From Pseudomonadota bacterium (GTDB lineage: Bacteria > Pseudomonadota > Gammaproteobacteria > Pseudomonadales > Moraxellaceae): 48,398 nucleotides of DNA. The stretch lies in NCBI GenBank assembly GCA_021833365.1, contig JAKBFV010000009.1, positions 1 through 48,398 of the forward strand. The letters run 5' to 3'. Made by a program: the position numbers and the translations under genes. Of the stretch, positions 8,437 to 15,338 are shown piece after piece; the first letter of the stretch is position 1, and every line of letters begins with the position of its first letter. The notes beneath the pieces are model-generated. The model ran no database searches. It saw only the letters and a program-made list of their open reading frames with translations, and was not told where the DNA came from.

Positions 8437-9783
8437 TCATAGTCGAGAAGGCGCGATGAGCGCACGCTGGCTGATGCGCTGCAGCTCATAAACCATGCTC
8501 AGGGCGACGCTGCCGAGACTGATGACGGCGGCGATCCAGAAGCCGATGGCGCCGAGGTGGGGCAGGAGGCGATCGCTCAAGCCGAGCAGGTAGCCGCCGC
8601 CGAGACCGAGTCCCCACAAGCCCAGGGTATAGACGAGCATGGGGATGACGGTGTGCTGGTAACCGCGCAGGGCGCTGACCGCCACCACCTGCACGGCGTC
8701 GGCGAGGTGATAGAGGGCGACCGCCATGATCAGGCGGCTCGCCAGCGCCTGCACCTGCGAGTCTGGCGAATAGACGGCGGCGATATGGGGCGCCAGCAGG
8801 GCGAGGCCGAGACTGACCGGCAGGGCGCAGAGCAGGGCCAGACGCAATGCCTGTCGCGCATGGCGCCGTGCGCCTGGAGGATCGCCGCTGCCGAGGGCCT
8901 GGCCGATGAGCAGGGTGCTGGCATTGCCGACGGCCATCGGCCACATGTAGGCGAGCACGACGAGGCTGGCGGCGATCTGATGCGCAGCGGCGGCGACCGT
9001 GCCGAGACGGGCGATGAGCAGCGCCATGAGGGTGAAAGCGGTGAGGTCGGCGATGAAGGTGAGGGCGATGGGCAGGCCGATGTGCAGGATGTCCTTGAGT
9101 CCGGCAGCGTCGGGCAAGCTCAGGCGCCAGCCACGCCAGAGCGGCGCCAGATCGTCCTGGCGCAGCAGCCAGAACAAGGCGGCGGCGCAGAGCAGCCAGG
9201 CATCGATGGCCGCAGCCAGGGCGCAGCCTTCGACACCGAGGCCGAGACCGCGCAGGCAGAGCAGGTTGAGGGCCGGTTTGAGGCCGAGGTAGACCAGGTT
9301 GACCAGCATGACCGGACGCGGCCGCGACAGACCCGAGAACAGGCCCATGAAGACACGCAGGAGCAGGAGTGCCGGCACCCCCCAGGCACTGGCCTGCAGA
9401 TAGGCGATGACCTTGCCGCTGAGCGGCGCCGGCAGCGCGGCGATGCCGATCCAGGCGTCGGGGTGGCCGAGCAGGGCGATGGCCAGCAGACTCAGGAGGA
9501 CGACCCAGGACAGGCCCTGAGCGACCTCACGTCCGACCCCGGACAGGTCGCCGGCACCGGCGCGGTGGGCGATGAGGACGGGCAGGGCCATGAGCAGGCT
9601 GGCGATGACCATGGTGATGGTGGTCTGCAGTGAGGCGGCGACACTGAGCGCGGCGAGATCCAGGGTCGATAGATGTCCGGCCATGAGGGTATCGATCAAG
9701 CCACTGGCGACCATGGCCATCTGCGCGACATAAAGCGGTGCCGCCAGGCGCAGCAGCGCCTTGTAAGGGCGGTGCTCACCCAC
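8437..9783 (-). CDS. MATE family efflux transporter
   Basis: About 448 residues with twelve hydrophobic segments arranged as two similar halves, as in the NorM branch of the MATE family. The first half opens with KALLRLAAPLYVAQMAMVASGLIDTLMAG, where the LIDTLMAG segment is characteristic, and the second half has DAVQVVAVSALRGYQHTVIPM, the matching conserved stretch. These inner-membrane proteins export organic cations or metabolites in exchange for Na+ or H+. A GTG at 9783 gives a normal MATE N-terminus and overlaps the stop of the preceding gene; an ATG at 9819 lies in frame but would add a non-conserved tail. The substrate cannot be predicted. Confidence 0.88.
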   Translation of the reverse strand: MGEHRPYKALLRLAAPLYVAQMAMVASGLIDTLMAGHLSTLDLAALSVAASLQTTITMVIASLLMALPVLIAHRAGAGDLSGVGREVAQGLSWVVLLSLLAIALLGHPDAWIGIAALPAPLSGKVIAYLQASAWGVPALLLLRVFMGLFSGLSRPRPVMLVNLVYLGLKPALNLLCLRGLGLGVEGCALAAAIDAWLLCAAALFWLLRQDDLAPLWRGWRLSLPDAAGLKDILHIGLPIALTFIADLTAFTLMALLIARLGTVAAAAHQIAASLVVLAYMWPMAVGNASTLLIGQALGSGDPPGARRHARQALRLALLCALPVSLGLALLAPHIAAVYSPDSQVQALASRLIMAVALYHLADAVQVVAVSALRGYQHTVIPMLVYTLGLWGLGLGGGYLLGLSDRLLPHLGAIGFWIAAVISLGSVALSMVYELQRISQRALIAPSRL

Positions 9784-10024
9784 GCCAGCGCCAGTAGATG
9801 ACGCCGCACAGGGCGCCACCGATCAGATAGAGCCAGAGCGTGTCGCTGACCAGCATGGGGTAGAGCATCAGTGCCCAGGCGAGGGCACTGAGGTCGGAAC
9901 GTGCACGCCGCCGCGCCAGGCGCCAGATGACGAAGCCGATGATGCTGAATAGCAGATTGGCCAACAGCGCCGCCGGGGACGGCAGGGTGAGTCCCATAGA
10001 CTGAAGATTTTGCAGGGCGTCCAC
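9776..10024 (-). CDS. Small inner-membrane protein, 82 residues
   Basis: An 82-residue protein with hydrophobic segments at about 17-35 and 59-77 and a possible third at 48-57, separated by a basic loop (RLARRRARSD). It resembles small uncharacterised gammaproteobacterial membrane proteins containing a conserved YP.L.S.T...Y.IG pattern (here YPMLVSDTLWLYLIGG). The start is taken as GTG at 10024 because GGAGA lies six bases upstream; an ATG two codons earlier lies against that site, and the next ATG is at 9997. Its stop overlaps the MATE start, indicating translational coupling. Function unknown. Confidence 0.65.
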   Translation of the reverse strand: MDALQNLQSMGLTLPSPAALLANLLFSIIGFVIWRLARRRARSDLSALAWALMLYPMLVSDTLWLYLIGGALCGVIYWRWRG

Positions 10025-10077
10025 GCGCATTCTCCGGGCGGCAGGGACAGGCATGTTGCGACAGTGCGCCGGGATGG

Positions 10078-10746
10078 TCAAGCCGGCTGTGGCCAGAACT
10101 CCAGCGCATGCACTTCGAAGCGGCGGCGCAGCGGTGCCGGAAAGAGCAGGGAACAACCTTGCAGATGCAGGGTATCGACGTTCTGCAGGCGGCCGTGCAG
10201 GCGTTTTTGCAGGGACTGTGGCGTGATATAGAGGACGGCGTCGATGATCCCGGCATAGAGCAGTTCGGCGTAAGCATCGCAGGCTTGCTGATAACGCCAG
10301 CCGGCTTTCACGAAGAGCTCCAGTTCCAGGGCCAGCCTGCGTCCGCGCGGACAGGTCAGCAGGGCATCCGGGATCTTCAGCCAGAGCTCGGGCTGCAGGT
10401 GCGCCTGCGCAGCACAGCGGCGTGCGCCGCACCAGTGCTGGTAGCCATGACGGCGTGCCTGCAGATGCAGACTCTGCACGCCGAGGTGATGGTCGAGGCG
10501 CAGGGGCGACAGGCGCAGTCTTCGACCGGCACCGAGCTGGCGCGCCGCAGCGCTGCTCAGATCCCACAGTGGCAAGGGCTCGGGGTGATAGCGATAAGCC
10601 TGTGCGCAAACCCGCCCCTGCGCTTGCAGTTCCTGCAGCGTCGCGCTCAGCTCGGTAGCCGGGCAGGCGAGGTGGTCGGCGAGCAGACTCGTCGAGCTCG
10701 GCCCTTCCTCGGCGAGATAGCGCAGCAGGGCCTCGACCCGACTCAT
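10078..10746 (-). CDS. Replication-relaxation (MobC-like) family protein
   Basis: A 222-residue protein. The N-terminal 55 residues look like a winged helix (EALLRYLAEEGPSSTSLLADHL, then LSATLQELQAQGRV). The rest resembles the Replic_Relax family found on mobile plasmids: LDHHLGVQSLHLQARRHG (84-101), then a nuclease-like core with IPDALL (125-130) and LALELELFVK (138-147), whose Asp and Glu residues recall a PD-(D/E)xK site. Relatives act with relaxases and coupling proteins in plasmid mobilisation. Its start overlaps the stop of the TraD-like gene by four bases, so the two are translated together. No relaxase gene is present in the window. The family call is from motif memory and should be tested. 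Confidence 0.65.
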   Translation of the reverse strand: MSRVEALLRYLAEEGPSSTSLLADHLACPATELSATLQELQAQGRVCAQAYRYHPEPLPLWDLSSAAARQLGAGRRLRLSPLRLDHHLGVQSLHLQARRHGYQHWCGARRCAAQAHLQPELWLKIPDALLTCPRGRRLALELELFVKAGWRYQQACDAYAELLYAGIIDAVLYITPQSLQKRLHGRLQNVDTLHLQGCSLLFPAPLRRRFEVHALEFWPQPA

Positions 10747-12248
10747 GCGTTCATCTCAAAACGGCTGAGGTCGGGGCGGCAGCGCGAGTCCGGCGTGGTG
10801 ATCGCCTGCCATTCACGGCGTACGCAGGGCCAGGCGCTCTGCACGAGTTCGCGGGCACGGCCGTAGCCATAGAGGACGGCGACGCGCTCAGGCAGATGCA
10901 GGAGGGTGGTGGCGCTGATCAGTGTTCCGGCGGCTTCCTGACTGCCTTCGAGCACAGGATCGCTGAGCCCCGGCCAATAGCGAGCCTGTTGCCGCTGCTG
11001 CGGCACCTGACCGCTCTTGCGTGCCAGCCATTCGGCGGTGTCGGGGTCCTGCAGACGAAAGACCAGCTTGAGAGCGCAGTTCTCATTCACGGCAGCCGCG
11101 ACGGCAGCGGCGCTGAGATCGCCGGGGCCGGCGGCGAGGTCGCCGAGGGACTGATGCGCGAGGATGAGATGCACACCGCGGTCGCGGATGGTGCTTAGAG
11201 CATCGAGGCTGCCACGGCAGAGATGATAGCGGAACTCGTCGAGGATGATGCAGCAGAGGCGCTCGGCGGGACGTGCACGCGTCTCGGCGCTTTGGATGAG
11301 CCGTAAAAGGACGATGCGCTGCAGGCGGCGGACGCTGTCGAGACGGGTGGAGCCGAGAATATAGCAGGCGTCGCCGGCGGCGAGCAGGTCGCTCATCCTG
11401 GGGCCGCCGACACCCTGGCCGGCGGCGATACCGGCGATCTCTTCCAGACGTAGACACAGGGCCGGTGCCTTGCGTCGCAGCGGCGCGATGGCGCGCGCCG
11501 TCAGGGTCGCCAGCGTGTCGCCGGGGCGCCAAGCATCGGCGAGCTGGCGTGCGCCCTGGCGGTCGGCGAGGCGGTAAAAGTCGGCGTCGCTGCCGCTCTC
11601 GAGCAGATCGAGGCCGTGCAGGAGCAGGTCATAAAGCTGATGTGTGTCACAGCCGTCGATGAGATTGAACTGCGCCGGCGCCTGCGGACGCAGATCGAGG
11701 CAGTGCAAGCGCCGGCCGCAGTGCTCGGCGGCAGCGGCGAGGGCGGAAGCCGCCCAGAGGTCTTCCTTGGGGTCGAAGTAAATGACGCTTTCACCATGTG
11801 CGAGGGCCTGCGCGGCGAGAACGCCGAGCGCTGCCGATTTGCCGCAGCCGCTGCCACCGAGGACCTGCAGATGGGCGAGAGGCGTAGGCAGATAACAGGG
11901 CTCGCCGGCGTCGAGGCCGAGCATCCAGCCGCGTCGGGCATCGAGCAGGGGACGTGGGTCGTAGGCCGCCGCCGCCGTGCGCGCCAGATCCTGACGCACG
12001 TCGCTGGCCGGCAGCCAGGTGAAGGTCTGCTGGTGGGGATGGCGGCAAGTTTCCCAGAGCAGCGCCAGGAGATAGATCAGCGCCGGCAGGAGCTGGCCTT
12101 GCCAGAGGACCCAGGGCAAAGGCAGGCCGAGTATCAGGAGGCGAGCGGGGGCGGGCGACGCCGGCCAGAACCTGCCGGTGAGGAGGGCCAGTGCGAGCAG
12201 CGTAGCGAGGAGGAGAGTGCTCATGGCGACAGGCTGCGCCTGTGCCAT
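10743..12248 (-). CDS. TraD/VirD4-like conjugative coupling ATPase
   Basis: A 501-residue membrane-anchored ATPase. Two hydrophobic segments fill residues about 9-65, followed by a soluble domain with Walker A GGSGCGKS (131-138), YFDPKEDLW (157-165), Walker B IILDEF (334-339) and LAHQS (363-367). This order is that of type IV secretion coupling proteins, which bring relaxase-bound DNA or proteins to a channel. It is shorter than F-plasmid TraD and lacks its long C-terminal tail. It starts 18 bases after the response-regulator stop and overlaps the Replic_Relax gene. No type IV secretion channel genes are nearby, so it may serve a channel encoded elsewhere, be a remnant of a mobile element, or do something different. 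Confidence 0.8.
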   Translation of the reverse strand: MAQAQPVAMSTLLLATLLALALLTGRFWPASPAPARLLILGLPLPWVLWQGQLLPALIYLLALLWETCRHPHQQTFTWLPASDVRQDLARTAAAAYDPRPLLDARRGWMLGLDAGEPCYLPTPLAHLQVLGGSGCGKSAALGVLAAQALAHGESVIYFDPKEDLWAASALAAAAEHCGRRLHCLDLRPQAPAQFNLIDGCDTHQLYDLLLHGLDLLESGSDADFYRLADRQGARQLADAWRPGDTLATLTARAIAPLRRKAPALCLRLEEIAGIAAGQGVGGPRMSDLLAAGDACYILGSTRLDSVRRLQRIVLLRLIQSAETRARPAERLCCIILDEFRYHLCRGSLDALSTIRDRGVHLILAHQSLGDLAAGPGDLSAAAVAAAVNENCALKLVFRLQDPDTAEWLARKSGQVPQQRQQARYWPGLSDPVLEGSQEAAGTLISATTLLHLPERVAVLYGYGRARELVQSAWPCVRREWQAITTPDSRCRPDLSRFEMNA

Positions 12249-12266
12249 GACAAAGGTATGACGGCC

Positions 12267-13229
12267 TCAGCTCGCCTGCCAGTGATCGCAGGTGATGAGG
12301 CCGGTGGTGTGCGCTGCCTGCAGGCGCGATTCGGCCAGCTTCATCAGATCTTCCGGTGACGGTGGCTCGAGCGCCGCATCGCTGGCGACGATGTTGAGCG
12401 TCGTTTTCAGCGACAGAAAGCCGCCGGTGGTCTTGTAGGCCTTGAGATTGAGGCTTTCATGCAGGCGGCGATAGCTCTGCACGTTGCAGTGGTCGATGCT
12501 GGGCTGGTGGGTGATCACTGCGAACTGGTGCGGGGCGATGCGTGCGACGATGTCGAGGGGGCGCACCAGTTGCCGCAAACGTCGCGCCGAGGCGACGATG
12601 AGCTGGCTGATGACCTGGGCACTGTGCTGCTTGCGCAGGGATTCGAGCTGGGTCATGGTGATCAGCAGGTAGCAACAGGCGCCGCCGCGCGAGGCGCAAT
12701 GACGGATGGTGTCGCCGAGCCGGGTGATGGCATAGGAGCGGTTGCCAAGACCGGTCAGGGCATCGAGCGAGCTCAGTTTTTTGAGCTTGGCGTTGGCCTC
12801 GATCAAGCTCTGATTTTCGCGCAGCAGACGGTTGTGCAAGGCGCTGAGGCGTTCACCCGCCCACAGGCGCGGCAGCAATTGTTCATTCATCAGCGATTTG
12901 TTGAGGAAGTCATCGACGCCCTGTTCAAAGGCGTGCTGCAGGGCTTCGCCGCCTTCGCGCGCAGTCAGCAATAGGATATAGGTGAAGTGATTGTTCGCCT
13001 CATCGAGCTGACGCACCGACTGCGTCAGGGCCAGGCCATCCATCTCCGGCATCAACCAGTCGGCGATGACGATGCTCGCTGGCCGTTCTTCGAGCAACTG
13101 CAGGGCGGCGCTCGCCGAGTTGGCCTGACGGACATCGGTATAGCCGGCACTTTTGATGACGCGGTGGATCATGACGCTGGAAAAGCGCGCGTCATCGACG
13201 ACGAGGATGGAAGTGTCGGTATAGGCCAT
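12267..13229 (-). CDS. Response regulator with degenerate GGDEF domain
   Basis: A 320-residue protein. Residues 1-125 are a CheY-like receiver with acidic pair D12/D13, phosphoacceptor D57 (VIADWLMPEMDG) and Lys in FLNKS. A short coiled region follows, then a GGDEF-type domain beginning LKKLSSLDALTGLGNRSYA. The signature loop reads IAPHQF instead of GGDEF/GGEEF, so diguanylate cyclase activity is unlikely; it may bind nucleotide or a partner. Start 13229 has AGGAA six bases upstream, better than 13262. No sensor kinase gene is adjacent. Confidence 0.85.
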   Translation of the reverse strand: MAYTDTSILVVDDARFSSVMIHRVIKSAGYTDVRQANSASAALQLLEERPASIVIADWLMPEMDGLALTQSVRQLDEANNHFTYILLLTAREGGEALQHAFEQGVDDFLNKSLMNEQLLPRLWAGERLSALHNRLLRENQSLIEANAKLKKLSSLDALTGLGNRSYAITRLGDTIRHCASRGGACCYLLITMTQLESLRKQHSAQVISQLIVASARRLRQLVRPLDIVARIAPHQFAVITHQPSIDHCNVQSYRRLHESLNLKAYKTTGGFLSLKTTLNIVASDAALEPPSPEDLMKLAESRLQAAHTTGLITCDHWQAS

Positions 13230-13264
13230 GGGTGATTCCTGTCGGACGTGCAGCGAAGTCATTT

Positions 13265-14491
13265 TTATGAGCTTCCCACTCTAGGCCAAGGCGCCACGTA
13301 CCGCAACAGCAGAAAAGCCGGCAGGCTCAATCCTAAGCAAAAGATAAAATAGAGCGTCCACCCCCAGTGCTCGACACACCAGCCGCTGCTGGCATTGAAC
13401 AGGGATCTCGGCAGGGCGGCGAGGGAGGTGAGCAGGGCGAACTGGGTGGCGGTATGGCGTGGATCGGTCTGCTGGGCGAGATAGGCGACGAGGGCGGTGG
13501 TGCCGAGGCCGACACCGAAAGCTTCGGCGGCGATCACCAGAGCCAGGGTGGAGACGCCACCGGGGTACAGGCTGAGCAGCACGAAGCCAAGGATACTAGC
13601 CGCCTGGGCGACACCGAAGCCGTACAGGGCGCGGGTGATGCCGAGACGCAGCATCCACAGGCCACCGAGCAGTCCACCGGCGATGCTGGCGAGCAGGCCG
13701 GCCTGTTTGGCGACCAGGCCGATGAGCGTGCGGCTGTACCCGAGCTGCAAATAGAAGGGCGTGGCCAGGGTCGTCGCCATACCATCGCCGAGTTTGTAGA
13801 GCAAGATGAAGGCGAGGATGGCCAGGGCCTGTCGGCGGCCGTGGCGACTGAAGAACTCCTGCAGGGGGGCCTGCACCGCCTCTTTCAGGCTGTCGGGGCG
13901 GCCATGTCGCGCGGGTGGCTCATCGATCCACAGCAGCATCAACACGGCCGGCAGTAAAAACAGGCTGCACAGGCTGAAAACCTCGGACCAGGGCAGGTGA
14001 TCGGAGAGGATGAGGGCGAAAGAACCGGGGACGAGGCTGGCGACTTTATAGGCGTTGACATGCAAGGCGCTGCCGAGGCCGAGTTCCTCATCGCTGAGGA
14101 TTTCACGGCGCAGAGCATCGATGGCGGTATCCATGCTGGCGCTGAAGAAGGCGCAGAACAGTCCCCAGAAGCTCACCCAGGCCGAGGCCGTGGCCGGGCG
14201 TTGTCCGAGGGCGTTGAAGCCGAGTGTGAGGGCGAACAGGCAGAGCAGGATCCAGCTGCGGCGGCGACCGAGGCGCGTCAGCCGATAACGATCGAGGAGC
14301 GGCGCCCAGAGGAATTTCAGGCTGTAGGGCAACATGAACAGGCTGGCAGCGGCGATGGTGTGCAGGTTGAGGGCGTAGCTCTGCATCCAGGCCGGCAACA
14401 GATAGATGAACATGAACAGCGGCAAGCCCGAGCTGAAGCCGCCGACCAGACACACCGCCATGCGGCGGTTGAGCAACTGGCGCATCTTCAT
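13265..14491 (-). CDS. AmpG-like MFS transporter
   Basis: A 408-residue transporter with about twelve membrane segments. It resembles AmpG-type permeases: FSSGLPLFMFIYLLPAWMQSY at the N-terminus, then KFLWAPLLDRYRLTRLGRRRSW, the conserved cytoplasmic loop of that family, and DAIDALRREIL-like acidic helix. AmpG imports anhydro-muropeptides for cell-wall recycling in exchange for protons. AmpG proteins are often longer (about 490-600 residues), so this may be a shorter homologue with a different substrate. The start at 14491 forms an ATGA overlap with the stop of the alkyltransferase-like gene. Confidence 0.75.
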   Translation of the reverse strand: MKMRQLLNRRMAVCLVGGFSSGLPLFMFIYLLPAWMQSYALNLHTIAAASLFMLPYSLKFLWAPLLDRYRLTRLGRRRSWILLCLFALTLGFNALGQRPATASAWVSFWGLFCAFFSASMDTAIDALRREILSDEELGLGSALHVNAYKVASLVPGSFALILSDHLPWSEVFSLCSLFLLPAVLMLLWIDEPPARHGRPDSLKEAVQAPLQEFFSRHGRRQALAILAFILLYKLGDGMATTLATPFYLQLGYSRTLIGLVAKQAGLLASIAGGLLGGLWMLRLGITRALYGFGVAQAASILGFVLLSLYPGGVSTLALVIAAEAFGVGLGTTALVAYLAQQTDPRHTATQFALLTSLAALPRSLFNASSGWCVEHWGWTLYFIFCLGLSLPAFLLLRYVAPWPRVGSS

Positions 14492-14796
14492 CGCCATCGC
14501 CGCCGCGGTTCCTGCCAGCCTTCGGCGAGGAGACGCCGGCGCTGCTCTTCGGCGAGCGGCGAGGTGGGCGGCATGGCGATATGTCCGTCGCTGCGCAGCA
14601 CCCGCCACCAGGGCAGGTCATTCATCGCGCCTTGCGCCAGCAAGCGTGCCACTTGTCGCGCCCGCCCGGGTAGGCCAGCGCGGCGCGCCAGTTCCCCATA
14701 GCTGACCACGGCACCTTCGGGAACTCCTTGCAGGGCGAGGCGCAACCAGGCGAGAGCGACACCAGACTGCCGTTGCGGCGAGCTTGTTGCTATCAT
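14488..14796 (-). CDS. Alkyltransferase-like (ATL) DNA-binding protein
   Basis: A 102-residue protein equivalent to the DNA-binding domain of O6-methylguanine-DNA methyltransferase. It has PEGAVVSYGELARRAGLPGRARQVARLLA, covering the helix-turn-helix with its recognition helix. In place of the catalytic PCHR motif it has PWWR (62-65), so it cannot accept an alkyl group. ATL proteins of this kind bind O6-alkylguanine and direct it to nucleotide excision repair. The start has GGGAG five bases upstream. It is the first gene of the nine-gene minus-strand run and is divergent from the HugZ-like gene, with only 26 bases between the two starts. Confidence 0.87.
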   Translation of the reverse strand: MIATSSPQRQSGVALAWLRLALQGVPEGAVVSYGELARRAGLPGRARQVARLLAQGAMNDLPWWRVLRSDGHIAMPPTSPLAEEQRRRLLAEGWQEPRRRWR

Positions 14797-14822
14797 GCCG
14801 GCTCCCTTTCAAGAGGATGCGT

Positions 14823-15338
14823 GTGGTGAAGACGAACGATCAGCGCAAGGCGTGGGAACTCCTGACCCAGCAGACCCATCTCGTCCTGGCCACACAGTCG
14901 CGCCGGCAGCCGGGATTCCCCTACACCTCCTGGGTGCCTTTTCTGGCGCATCGCGCCGGCGCCGTCCTCATCCTGGTCGCTGACATCGCCGAGCATACCC
15001 TCAATCTGCTCATCAATGAGCACACGTCCCTGCTTTTCGCCGAGACACCGGAAGCGAGCGCCAGTGCGCCGGATGAGCCTTTGACCGTGGTGCGTCTGAG
15101 CATCTTTGCGCGCGCCCATCGTCTCGAACTACCCGAGGCCGAGGCCGTCTGCCAGGATTTTTATGCCCGGCATCCGGGTTTGCAGGACTACCATCGTCGT
15201 CTCGGCTTCGTCTTTTTTGAAATGGATCTCGTCGAAGGGCGTTTCATCGGTGGCTTAGGTCGCGCCCGCTGGCTGGCGGGCGCTGACTTCGCCGCCTCGT
15301 TCAGCGCTGCACCTGCGCCTGCGCCTGCGCCACGGTGA
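14823..15338 (+). CDS. Pyridoxamine-phosphate-oxidase-fold protein, HugZ-like
   Basis: About 171 residues with the split-barrel flavin-binding fold of the pyridoxamine 5'-phosphate oxidase superfamily: LATQSRRQPGFPYTSWVPF, HTLNLLINEHTSLLFAE, and FFEMDLVEGRFIGGLGRARWL. The last motif is typical of the HugZ/HutZ group, some of which degrade or bind haem, though many members are untested. The C-terminal haem-binding extension of HugZ is absent. AAGAGG at 14811-14816 is well placed for GTG 14823 and too close to the ATG at 14817, so GTG is preferred. The C-terminus is an Ala-Pro repeat that overlaps the end of maeB on the other strand. Confidence 0.75.
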   Translation: MVKTNDQRKAWELLTQQTHLVLATQSRRQPGFPYTSWVPFLAHRAGAVLILVADIAEHTLNLLINEHTSLLFAETPEASASAPDEPLTVVRLSIFARAHRLELPEAEAVCQDFYARHPGLQDYHRRLGFVFFEMDLVEGRFIGGLGRARWLAGADFAASFSAAPAPAPAPR

